Shown: in pieces, positions 20,069-30,268 of the stretch
How the letters are laid out: the number at the start of each line of letters is the position of its first letter
How positions within the stretch are numbered: the stretch's first letter is position 1
Assembly: GCF_023159225.1 (NCBI RefSeq)
Contig: NC_063181.1
Span: forward strand, 12,731,606 to 12,795,605
DNA length: 64,000 bases
Reading direction: 5' to 3'
Source: Perognathus longimembris pacificus
Taxonomy: Eukaryota; Chordata; Mammalia; Rodentia; Heteromyidae
Position numbers and translations under genes: made by a program
Notes under the pieces: model-generated
Database searches by the model: none
What the model saw: only the letters and a program-made list of their open reading frames with translations
What the model was told of the DNA's origin: nothing

Positions 20069-20284
20069 TAGAAACTCAAAACTAACTCAGTGGCTCTGTC
20101 TTGATCTTTTTAAAGTATTTCTGTAAGGAGAAGACCTCACTTCCTACTTTTACTGAGTTTAGAAGTATTTGGGGGATTATAATATGATAAAGACCTCTGG
20201 CTCCAGTTTCTTTTCTCCCTAAGGGCAATGACACAGCCGATTGAAGATTAATGATGGCTTGGGGGGAGCTGGGATAAACAGATT

Positions 20285-20400
20285 GTATCCGATGTCATTG
20301 AATAAATATGCACTGAGCACCCACTGCGTATGGGGCACTGTGCCAGCAGAGATACAAACACGAGAGGTGGCATTTGGTGACTTTAAGGAACACAAGAATC
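20285..20400 (-). repeat. L2-like fragment (antisense)
   Basis: 'tgaataaatatgcactgagc' then 'acccactgcgtatgggg' and 'cactgtgccagcagagatac' follow the antisense L2 3' end. Confidence 0.6.
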
Positions 20401-20436
20401 TGTTCTTGGAGCAGTTTGTTGGTTCCTTGCTGTGAT

Positions 20437-20437
<1 letters not shown>

Positions 20438-20484
<47 letters not shown>
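20438..20484. repeat. (GT)n microsatellite
   Basis: An uninterrupted GT run of about 47 bp. Confidence 0.97.
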
Positions 20485-20485
<1 letters not shown>

Positions 20486-20774
20486 ATATAATTCTCTTGT
20501 TGTATTAAATCCATGGGCAAAGTAGTTATAACCCATCCCATCCCAGACTATTCTAATTTTGTCTTATACAATTTATTGGGGTGGAAGAAATGACTTCCAT
20601 ATGTCCCGTAAAGTTATTTCAAAGCTACCTCCTTTCTGATTTAATTTTAGTGTTTTGGGGTTTGGTGGCTGCATTTATGATCAACAAATATTTGTTCTTC
20701 TTCATGACTTTTATGTCTTTTTCTAAAAACACACACACATGTCTTCTTCACCTATTCTGTGTCTCAGATGTGAA

Positions 20775-20992
20775 AAAAATTTTTTTGGGTTGGTTTTGGG
20801 GCTTGAAGTCTGGACCCAGGTGCAGGTCAAGGCTAGCGCTCTACCATCTGAGCCACAGCACCACTTCCAGTTCTGGTGGTTAATTGGAGACAAGAGTCTC
20901 ACAGACTTTCCTGCCTGGGCTGGCTTTGAACCACAGTCTTTAGATCTCAGCCTCTTGAGTAGCTAGGATTACAAGCATGAGCCATTGGCTTA
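20775..20992 (-). repeat. B1-dID-like dimeric SINE
   Basis: Contains 'ctctaccatctgagccacag', 'taattggagacaagagtctc', 'ctggctttgaaccacagtct' and 'gagtagctaggattacaagc'. A deletion removes part of the tail-proximal right arm. Confidence 0.9.
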
Positions 20993-21095
20993 AATGTGAG
21001 AATCTTAGTTTTCTTAGTGCATCAAAATTTCCTCTCTGAATTTGAATGAAAGTTCATAATTCCTTTTTTTTTTTTTGGTCCAGGCTGGCTTTTAC

Positions 21096-21352
21096 CCCAC
21101 TTTATTGTCAAAGTGAAGTACAGAGGGGTTACAGTTTCATATGTAAGGCAGTGAGTACATTTCTTGTTCAACTTGTTACCTCCTACCCCTTTCTCCCCTC
21201 CCCCTTTCCCTCCTCTTCCCCAATGAGTTGTACAGTTGGTTTACATCAAATGGTTTTGTAAGTATTGATTTGGATTCATTTGTCTTTTTATCCTTTGTCT
21301 CTTGATTTTTGTATTCTCTATGCACAATTCTGAATACTCTTAGCTTTCTACT
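21096..21352 (-). repeat. L1 3' UTR (antisense)
   Basis: 'tttattgtcaaagtgaagta', 'cagaggggttacagtttcat' and 'gttgtacagttggtttacat' are the reverse complement of the L1 3' end at 24.9-25.0 kb. A short poly-T and B1-like scrap precede it. Confidence 0.8.
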
Positions 21353-21366
21353 CCCATCCGATTTTT

Positions 21367-21583
21367 TTCTTTTTCTTTTTTCTTTTTTTTTTGTCAGTCC
21401 TGGGGCTTGGACTCAGGGCCTGAGCACTGTCCCTGGCTTCTTCTTGCCCAAGGCTAGTACTCTGCCACTTGAGCCACAGCGCCACTTCTGGCCATTTTCT
21501 GTATATGTGGTGCTGGGGAATCGAACCCAGGGCCTCATATATACGAGGCAAGCACTCTTGCCACTAGGCCATATCCCCAGCCT
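21367..21583 (-). repeat. IDL-Geo SINE, inserted in tail of next copy
   Basis: A full-length copy ending 'catatccccagcc' and followed at once by the T-rich tail of a second copy. Its sequence is closer to the young consensus than its neighbour. Confidence 0.93.
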
Positions 21584-21801
21584 CTTCTTCTTTTTTTTTT
21601 TTTTCTTTTTGCCAGTCCTGGGGCTTGAACTCAGGGCCTGAGCACTGTCCCTGGCTTCTTTTTGCTCAAGGCTAGCACTCTGCCACTTGAGCCACAGCGC
21701 CACTTCTGGCCGTTTTCTATATATGTGGTGCTGAGGAATCAAGCCCAGGGCTTCATGTATGCGAGGCAAGCACTCTACCACTAGGCCATATTCCAAGCCC
21801 C
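21584..21801 (-). repeat. IDL-Geo SINE, older member of tandem pair
   Basis: A diverged copy ('tgctgaggaatcaagcccag', 'ctaccactaggccatattcc'). The pair is bracketed by CCCATCCGATTTTT (21353-21366) and CCCATCCTATTTTT (21811-21824). This fits a first insertion whose tail later received the other copy, although about 10 bp separate the right repeat from the SINE end. Confidence 0.9.
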
Positions 21802-22699
21802 CTCCCCACCCCCATCCTATTTTTGATGGCGAAGAATGTATAAACTGCCATGAGAAAGTGAAAGAAACTCTGATTTCCTTTCAGTACAAATCCTTAAGCA
21901 TTGAGATTCCCCACAGCAAAGCTCTTAAGCAAGCCCCCAGGGCTAATGCACCAGTTACGATCAGGGCTAGTGGCTCTCTTATAAGTGATTTTTTTTCCCA
22001 ATCACTGAGCTAGGCTCTCCTAAGATGTTCTTTTCCTTTGGGATTGCTATTATTGGTCATTTTAATTTCGATACAATTGATCACCTTCATGTCAGGCATT
22101 AGCCATACTCAGTGAGTCCTGATGGGACAATATGCAAACTGTATTCCCACGAGTTATAGTTGTCCTTGTTATCAAAAACCCAAGGTCATTTGAATATTCT
22201 CAATCATTTCTTCAATAGTATGCCTATCATAGGGTTAGGACTTATCCTCTTTCAAGAACTGTTTCAGAACAAGAAGTTGGCTTTATTTTGAACCATTCAG
22301 ATCCGGATGGAGTAAGGTTGTTATTGAAGCTTTTCTCTTTACTGCCAGGTTTCACATTCATTTCCCCTTCTCCCTTCCTTCCTGCAGATTCACGATACTG
22401 TTATATATATGGTTTTAGAAATGTTTTCTTTTCCAACTCAACATATCAGTTTCTGAGTACCATGTATCTTGATCAATGTCATCTCTTCGCTCTTCCCCAC
22501 CTCTCTTAACTTTAAAAACAATTTAGTTTTCAACTCAACATACATTAATTTTTGTAACTTTCTATTTTCATTATTATTTAAATAAAATTATTGCATTTAA
22601 TATATGTATCATTATTTGATCCCATGTAGTTGGGAATTTCTTTCAATTATTACTACTGTAAGAATATACTAATGAGAGTTTCTCTGTGTCTCTGTCTCT

Positions 22700-23190
22700 A
22701 TCTCTTCTCTCTCTAATGTGCCATTATTGGGATTTGAACTCAGGGCCTTGGGCTCTCACTTGTCTTTTTTTTTTTTTTTTTTTTAATTCAAGGCTGATGC
22801 TCTACCACCTGAGCCACAACTCCACTTCTTATTTGCTTTGCTGGTTAATTGGAGATAGGAGTACCGCACATTTTTTTTCCTGCCTGAACTGGCTTTGAAT
22901 CTTTTTTTTTTTTTTTTTTTTTGGCCAGTCCTGGACCTTGGACTCAGGGCCTGAGCACTGTCCCTGGCTTCTTCCCGCTCAAGGCTAGCACTCTGCCACT
23001 TGAGCCACAGCGCCGCTTCTGGCCGTTTTCTGTATATGTGGTGCTGGGGAATCGAACCTAGGGCCTCGTGTATACGAGGCAGGCACTCTTGCCACTAGGC
23101 TATATCCCCAGCCATGACTTTGAATCTTGATCCCTAGATCTTAGCTTCCAAAGTAGCTAGGATTACAGATATGAACCACTGTGCCTGCCT
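22700..23190 (-). repeat. B1-dID-like dimeric SINE interrupted by IDL-Geo
   Basis: The right arm and start of the left arm are at 22700-22903 ('gggatttgaactcagggcct', 'gctggttaattggagatag'). The left arm finishes at 23115-23190 ('tagcttccaaagtagctagg', 'attacagatatgaaccactg'). A young IDL-Geo lies between, with a TSD copied from the left arm. Confidence 0.92.
22904..23114 (-). repeat. IDL-Geo SINE nested in a dimer SINE
   Basis: TSD TGGCTTTGAATCTT (22890-22903) versus TGACTTTGAATCTT (23115-23128). Consensus-like sequence with 'ggaatcgaacctagggcctc'. Confidence 0.97.
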
Positions 23191-23415
23191 TGATAGTTTC
23201 TGAAGTGAAAAATGTTCACACATTCATGATAATTTCCTTAGGCCAATTCTCAAGATAGATTATGTATGGCACTTAGAAACTTGCTAACAATAACAAGTAT
23301 GTGTTAGCTAGTATCATGACCACTACTATTATTACTGTATTTGTCAATTATTAAATGCTGTATATGGATGCATGTGGTTCTATTCTATTTACTGTCTGTG
23401 ACATTTGGTATTCTT

Positions 23416-23634
23416 TCTTTTTTTTCTTTTTCTTTTTTTTTGGCCAGTCCTGGGCCTTGAACTCAGGGCCTGAGCACTGTCCCTGGCTTCTTCTTGCTCA
23501 AGGCTAGCACTCTGCCACTTGAGCCACAGCGCCACTTCTGGCCGTTTTCTGTATATGTGGTGCTGGGGAATCGAACCCAGGCCCTCATGTATATGAGGCA
23601 AGCTCTCTTGCCACTAGGCCATATCCCCAGCCCC
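23416..23634 (-). repeat. IDL-Geo SINE, 14 bp TSD
   Basis: T/C-rich tail, then the standard arms. Exact TSD CATTTGGTATTCTT at 23402-23415 and 23635-23648. Confidence 0.97.
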
Positions 23635-24044
23635 CATTTGGTATTCTTGGTCATGCTACAATTGACAAGTTCCTTTTAATGCTGATGGACTGTTGGACAA
23701 ACCCAGATTTTAGTTGTAGTGACCATTACTGATACAAGTATTTCTGTCTAGGGCTCATTACTCAAGGATAAGAATTGTTCAAAGATTTGTTCCTGAGTAG
23801 AGTTTCTGCACATTCAGCTTTACTAGGTAATGCCAGATCATTTCCTAAAGTCATTATGCAATGTAGTCCCTCCCTATAATGTATAATTGCTGCTTCGTGT
23901 CTTTACCAGCACTTGGTATTGTTTTACCAATTTTGTGGTGTGAAATATTATCTCTTTCTGGTTTTCATTTCATTTCTTTGATTATAGCTGTTGTTGAGTC
24001 ATGGGGGTTGTTTATATATTCTAGATATTAATTTTTTTTTCAGT

Positions 24045-24350
24045 TACTGTTATGGACTACATAAACTAAACTTGCTATGTTGAAACTCTAACCCCAGTGG
24101 GCTGGTCAGGATATAGGGACTTTTGGTGGTAATTAGATTTAGGTGGAGTTATGAAGTGGAGGTCCCACTGGTGCATGATTATCCTTAAACTAGAAAGTGG
24201 TGCTTGCTTTCTCTCTTAAACAAGAAAACATCTATCTACTAACAACAAAGGGTATGATTCCCAGACCCCATCGTGAATTCCTCAACCTCTAGAACTATGA
24301 GACGTGTTTGTTACTTCAGCCATATAGACTTAGTTAAGTCTATGACATTA
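24045..24350 (+). repeat. MaLR-type LTR (sense)
   Basis: In sense order: 'actgttatggactacataaa', 'tgttgaaactctaaccccag', 'ggtaattagatttaggtgga', 'cctctagaactatgag' and 'gttacttcagccatatagac'. This is the MLT1-like LTR layout. Degraded, with no internal region. Confidence 0.7.
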
Positions 24351-24426
24351 TTTTATAGCTGACAAAGACAATTACTTACAATGCTATTGTCCTTTTCTAA
24401 TGTGTGGCTTAAAAATATATTGTTTA

Positions 24427-25045
24427 ATGGAATTCTATGCTTCTACCAGAAAGAATGACATTGCCCCCTTCATAAGGAAATGGGAAGACTTAGAAAATAT
24501 CATAAGTGAAGTGAGCCCGATGCTATGGTTTCCCTCATTGGGAATAATTAGTACATGTCTAGGATAGTCCTAGCAGAAGATCACAATAGCTCAATAGCTA
24601 TGTCCATATGAACACATAAGATGATGCTAAGTGAAATGAACTCCAAGTTATGGAAATAAGTAGTTTATCATTATTGTTGTTATTTTCAATGTACCATGTG
24701 AAATTATGCCTTTTTCTTTTGTTGTTCTTCCCCATTATTTTTATCTTTGATGTCACTGTAACTGATGTTGGTACCCTGGGTATTGTATATGTTTATCAGA
24801 ACTAGGGAAGAGAAGTGGAACATCATAATGGAAACACAAAGGGTAAAAGGTGAACCAATTTAACAGAAATACTTACAAGACAATATGCTGTAAACCAACT
24901 GTACAATTGGGGGGGGGGTTGGAAGGGGAGAAAGGTGGGAGGAAAATGAGGGAGGAGGTAACAAGTTTGATAAGAAATGTACTCATTACCTTACGTATGA
25001 AACTGTAACACCTCTGTACATCACTTTGACAATAAATAAATAAAA
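24427..25045 (+). repeat. L1 3' end (ORF2 terminus plus 3' UTR)
   Basis: Starts within the last about 35 codons of ORF2 ('taccagaaagaatgacattg', 'ctcattgggaataattag') and continues through the 3' UTR with a G-rich block at 24910-24960 and terminal AATAAATAAATAAAA. Probable TSD ATATTGTTTA at 24417-24426 and 25046-25055. Noncoding, 5'-truncated. Confidence 0.9.
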
Positions 25046-25055
25046 ATATTGTTTA

Positions 25056-26504
25056 TGTTATCTTTGGATGAAGAACTTTTAATTTTAGTATAGTTGAGTT
25101 TATCAGACTTTTCCTTTTATAGAAAAATGACATGATAGCCACCTTTCTGTGCTCATGTGACCAAGGTCTGAGTTGTCCAGACATTTGGTCAAATGCTATT
25201 CTGGGTGTGTCTAGGAGAATGTTTCTGCATGAGATGAGCAGATTTACATTTGTATCTGGAAAATGAATATGAATGGGCCTTCTCTATCCAGTTGAGGGTC
25301 AGAATCGAGCCAAAAGGCTGATCTTCCTTCTATCTGAATGCTTTGAGCTGGGATGTTGGCTCTTTGTGCTTTTGGATTTGGACTGAAACATGCATGCATT
25401 AGTGAGAGACATCTCTCTCTATATATATATGAAAAGAGACTTGTTAACTCACATGATCATGGAGGTTGAAATGTTCTCCAGACCCATTTTTGTGTTGGAG
25501 ATCTAGCAGCAATGGTTCAGCCCAAGGAGCCAGAAATCCCAGAATTAGGGGATGGATAAGACAGCCTCAGCAAACCTTCAGTGGGACATTTGTGCAAGTG
25601 CCAGAGTCTATTGGCTAAAGAACCTTGAGTCTGATCATCAAGGGCAGCAGCATTAGCAGAAAACATCCTGATTCAAGGAGGAAGAACTAAGGATGGGGGA
25701 GGAAAGGAGAGAGTGAAGGACAGGTGCAGGGGAGAAGAGAAAGGGTAGGGAAGGGAGAAATAGGGAGAGGGAGGAAGAGAGTGTGTGATGAAGGGAGAAG
25801 GAAGGCAAGAGAGAGCGAAGAAGTATACATAGAAGAGAGAGATCTGGAGGGCAAGAAGTCCATGATCAATATCTCATCAATACCTTATTGGTGTCTTCTA
25901 GGCAAAAGACAGATGGACAAGAGAAAGTAAATGCATTTTCTTAGGACATTTTCAGAGTGGCAGCAGTCAACTCCTCCAAACCCAAACATTTATATAAAAA
26001 AATTCCACCTCCCATTATTTTTACATCAACAATTTTACTTCTCAAGTAGAATTTGGGGAAAACATTCAGATGATGGCGGACAAACCATATGTCAATTTCC
26101 ATTTGGACTCTGCATTTGGACTCTGGCTTCTCTTTCTAAGAAGTATGGTATGGAGAAGATGTAGAATGACCAACACAGGAAGCTCAGTAGAGGCAGAAAC
26201 CTGGCTTATTTGCAGCATTATTTACTGACCATCCATTCTACTGTGGCTTATCTATTTCCCAGAGCAATCCTTCATGCTTACATCTTGTAAACAGACATTA
26301 CCATCTTTTTTTACTCCTTAACTTTGCCCACAAAAATAGCAGCACCAGTACCGACAAAACTGGTTTCTTCTTTCACTACATAAAGAACATAGGGTGCCTG
26401 GATTATTTTATATCAATTCGTGAATGATAATTATTTTATTAGGCATTTGGTTTGATGGAATTATATTCCACTAATTGTGTGAAGATATGGCCCGCAGCCT
26501 GCTT

Positions 26505-26505
<1 letters not shown>
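25056..26505. other. Unique stretch with purine-rich block
   Basis: A GA-rich block lies at 25680-25830 (GGAAGGAGAGAG-type words). A minus-strand frame across it is low complexity. The rest is unrecognised. Confidence 0.45.
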
Positions 26506-26551
<46 letters not shown>

Positions 26552-26762
26552 CCAAGCATGCATGGGGTTTGAGCTTAGGGCCTTGCACTGTCTTTTAACT
26601 TTTTGGCTCAATGCTGTCACTCTGCCACGTTTGGCTTTTGGTATTTCACTGGAGATTAAAAGTCTCATGGGCTTTTCTGCTTGGGCTGGTTCTAAACTAG
26701 GATTCTCAGATCCCAGTCCCCTGAGTAGCTAAGGTTGTGAGTGTAAGCACCTCTTGCCTGAC
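26506..26762 (-). repeat. (GT)n array in tail of a dimer SINE
   Basis: (GT)n at 26506-26550 is followed within a few bases by 'ggggtttgagcttagggcct', 'actggagattaaaagtctca' and 'gagtagctaaggttgtgag', a diverged antisense dimer. The array sits where the A-rich tail should be. Confidence 0.85.
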
Positions 26763-26769
26763 TGGTGCA

Positions 26770-27370
26770 CTGCTTTCTGACCCCTGTAATTTCTTGTAGC
26801 AGCAAGTGGAATTACTATTCTTTAGTATTTCTGGTGTTTTTCTCTGCACATATTCAAAATTTCTTCCTGGCCTTTGGTTTCCAAAGTTTTAGAATGTCTA
26901 GTATGTTATTCTTTACAACTCACCTGACTGCAATTTTCTGGTCTTTTTTGGCTCTGGAAATTTATGCCAAATTGGAGAAATTTTGGTCTTTGTATTTCTT
27001 TCATCCTCTACCTATTCTTTCTCTTCTATCTTTTTGGGAACCCAATTACATGCTTCCTGAACCTCCTGACAAGGTTCCACAAGACCCCGAGTCATGGTTG
27101 AGTTTTTATATAGAATTTCCAGCCATTTCTGTTTCTCAGGTTGGATAATTTCTATTGACTTACTGTATCCCTATTATCTTCAATACTCTATGTAGACCAG
27201 GCTGTGAATATTTTCAGATAATTCAGCTATACAATTTCAATTTATGTTTTATATTTTCTACTGAGATTGCCCATGTTGTATTTCATTATGAATATATTAA
27301 GTCATTGAGCATAGTTACGTTAGTTGCTAGCACACTTGTGTACTAATATTTTAAATTTTAAATGAACAAT
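26770..27370. repeat. Possible ancient L1M-type sequence
   Basis: 'tctcaggttggataatttct' and its surroundings resemble a noncoding segment of old L1M elements. Strongly degraded and recognised from memory. Strand and limits are uncertain. Confidence 0.35.
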
Positions 27371-27374
27371 TTTG

Positions 27375-27605
27375 AGTGCTAGTTCTTGGCTTTGGACTCA
27401 GGGCCGGGTCCTGTCCTTGAGCTTTTGTGCTCAAAGCTAGAACTTTACCCCTTGAGCCACAGCTCCACTTCCAGCATTTTTGGTGCTTAATTGGAGATAA
27501 GTCTCATGGACTTTCCTACCTTGGCTGGCTTTGAACCATGATCCTCAGATCTTTAGCTTCTTGAGAGTAGCTAGGATTAAAAGCATCAGCCACCAGCACT
27601 GACTG
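27375..27605 (-). repeat. B1-dID-like dimeric SINE
   Basis: Contains 'tttggactcagggccgggtc', 'accccttgagccacagctcc', 'gcttaattggagataagtct' and 'tggctttgaaccatgatcct'. It separates two stretches of possible L1M sequence. Confidence 0.92.
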
Positions 27606-27639
27606 GGCTTGCACCTGAGTTTTTATTTCTGCACTTTGT

Positions 27640-28392
27640 GTCTTAGTGTGGCTCTTCATGGATCCTCTTTTCCTGGCTTTCCTATATCAAATAGTTTTAT
27701 ATTATTTCCTGGAACTTGTGACTATGATGAGGTGAAGATTACTGCTTTTCTTATTATCCACTGGATTTCACTGAAGAGTGTTGATATTTTTCTTTGTAAA
27801 GGCTATTAATTTGGTTAGACTAAAATTGCATGCTGTGTTTTTAGAAGCTGATAAAACATTGTTTAAGTTTCTTTTTCCTGCCTGGCTGGAGTGCGCAGTC
27901 TCCTGTTTAGATTCTTGGCATAGCCAGATAGATGGGCTAAATTCATGTCCAGGATTTGGGGCTCCTCTTCTTTTGCTTCTTCCTTGTTTCCTGTTTCTTT
28001 CTTTCTTTTTTTTTTTAAGAGCCCTGGTTACCCTTCACTCTTTATTCTGGGTTTTGAAGTTGTGTAATAGGTAGATTTTTCACTGTCCAGTGATTGTCAC
28101 TTGCATAGGTAGAAAGCAAATAAAGCTCATATATCTTTCTTTTCTTCTTTTATCTAAGCTTCAATTTTTTTCTTCAGTATTTTCCAGTGCCTGTTCAATC
28201 TTCAGTGCCATCAGTTCACTACGTCATACATTTTGACTAGGAAATAGGAGTATTTGCAACAGGGTTACTTGGTTAATACTTGATTTATATTGGAAGCATA
28301 ATTTTGTAAAATCCTTCTTTTTTTTAGAATATTTTCTTATTTAGTTGCATCTGGTTAGCCAATGTAGCTGATTATAAAACTGCCAATTTAAA
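27640..28392. repeat. Possible ancient L1M-type sequence, continued
   Basis: AT-rich. Segments such as 'tatttcctggaacttgtgac' and, beyond the SINE, 'gaaattccatttggttcaaa' resemble degraded L1M sequence. Low certainty. Confidence 0.3.
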
Positions 28393-28592
28393 TTTTTTTT
28401 TTTTTTTGGCCAGTCCTGGGCCTTGGACTCAGGGCCTGAGCACTGTCCCTGGCTTCTTCCCGCTCAAGGCTAGCACTCTGCCACTTGAGCCACAGCGCCG
28501 CTTCTGGCCGTTTTCTGTATATGTGGTGCTGGGGAATCGAACCTAGGGCCTCGTGTATCCGAGGCAGGCACTCTTGCCACTAGGCTATATCC
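28393..28592 (-). repeat. IDL-Geo SINE, slightly 5'-truncated
   Basis: Consensus-like, but it stops at 'aggctatatcc', so about eight bases of the usual 5' end are absent. No clear TSD was found. Confidence 0.95.
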
Positions 28593-28734
28593 TTATTTCT
28601 AGAAATTCCATTTGGTTCAAATTTTGCATTTCTTTACACTTGCTAATATTTCTTAAGCTTCACTTTTATTGTTTTAAATCAAATTTTTATAATTAATTAC
28701 ATATAATCAAATGTGAAGAATGACAATAAGAAGC

Positions 28735-28767
28735 TGAGTATTAAACATAATTGAGTATTAAACATAA
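28735..28767. repeat. Short tandem duplication
   Basis: 'gagtattaaacata' occurs twice in direct succession with two to three bases between. Confidence 0.8.
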
Positions 28768-28769
28768 GC

Positions 28770-29734
28770 TACATTATGGAAAAAGTAATATTTTTAGTAA
28801 TAACTGAAAACTACCCAGAGATATTTATTTGAACAGAATTCATGCATTATTGACTGGCTTTAGTTTCCTGGAGAGTTTGCAAAAATACTTTCTAGGTGAA
28901 ATAAGTAAGTGAGCAAGGCATTGGAAATATGGTTTAACCAAAATTGGTGCATTTGATAGGGAAGTGTATGAATCAGGTATTGGTCTTCTAATAAGCATAC
29001 AGTGGAGGAATTGGGCTTTTCTGAGTTTTTTTTTCTTCTAAGTTCACATTGGCTAACCTTCAGAAGTCATTCAAAGTAGAACATTTTTGTGGGATAAAAT
29101 GAATGTTGTCAGCGGAATCAACAACTCCTCATAAAAGGTAGCATAAAATTTTCATCAGGCTGTGGTCCAGGCAAGTCAGACAGATCAGGACTGAGCAGGC
29201 TTACCTACTTGTCAGCTGAAAGAGACTTTTCACTGAGAAAAACCATCCAGTGGACAGAGAGGTCATGTGTTCGTCCTCAATTGGAAAATAAACTATAATG
29301 TGGTGTCCAGCCTTTGTTTGGGAGTGCCTGTCCATCCTATGCTCATCTCCTTGAATTTTGGACAGATGACTTCAGTTTTAGCTTCCAAGCCTTTGCTAGC
29401 TAAGCTCTTTTTCTCCTATTGTGTTAGGTAGTCTAAAAGTTGGAGTGTTCATCTCTGCAACCCCCCTTTCTTTTTTCTAACTTCTCCTGCCTTAGTTTTC
29501 AGGTAATGTTAATGGTGAGTTTTTAATTTTAAATTTTATTCTCCTTGGCGGTCTCAATGCATCTGAATTTTTTTTCCTGTTGATAATTGATTTATTTCAT
29601 TATGGTGGGATCTGTCATTTGTATGTCCCTGTTTCCCACCCCAACTGCTAACATAAGCCGTCTTTCTGTTCTTCTCCCTGATTCCTGGAGATTTCTGCTC
29701 AAAGAGTTCCTTTCAATTATGCCTTTCCATGGTG
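28770..29734. other. AT-rich unique stretch
   Basis: No repeat or gene recognised. Confidence 0.4.
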
Positions 29735-29825
29735 TTGGAGGTGTGGCTCAGTTAGTAGTGCGCTAGTCAATGAATGAAAGTGGCAGGTATCGAGTTTGAA
29801 TCCTGGTCTTGGATCCAAAAAACCC
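29735..29825 (+). repeat. Old tRNA-derived SINE monomer
   Basis: A-box-like 'tggctcagttagtagtgcgc', B-box-like 'gagtttgaatcct', then an A-rich end. The same class as 2.65 and 55.56 kb. Confidence 0.72.
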
Positions 29826-30048
29826 AACAAAAACAAGCAAATACAAAGAAATTAGGCCTTTCCAAGTAACTCTGTAAAGTCCTGACCTTCCCCACGCCTA
29901 GTACATTGCCTAACACTCTGTGTTCCCTCTCTTTGGAAGGTATGCCATGGGATGCAGGTATCTTATTTCTGATTGTCCATCTCCTCTCATTAGAATTCAA
30001 ACTCAATTAGGACAGAGAGTTTCTATGCATTATTGGTGTTACATTTCT

Positions 30049-30253
30049 TTTTTTTTTTTTTGCCAGTCCTGGGCCTTGGACTCAGGGCCTGAGCACTGTC
30101 CCTGGCTTCTTCCCGCTCAAGGCTAGCACTCTGCCACCTGAGCCACAGCGCCACTTCTGGCCGTTTTTCTGTATATGTGGTGCTGGGGAATCCAACCTAG
30201 GGCCTCGTGTATCCGAGGCAGGCACTCTTGCCACTAGGCCATATCCCCAGCCC
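30049..30253 (-). repeat. IDL-Geo SINE, 15 bp TSD
   Basis: Exact TSD TGGTGTTACATTTCT at 30034-30048 and 30254-30268. One change disrupts the B box complement ('ggaatccaacc'). Confidence 0.97.
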
Positions 30254-30268
30254 TGGTGTTACATTTCT

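Noticed and set aside
21309..21641. 110- and 127-codon frames around 21.3-21.8 kb, and similar frames in other SINEs
   Set aside because: They are translations of IDL-Geo SINE sequence in either strand. The same peptide words recur at each copy.
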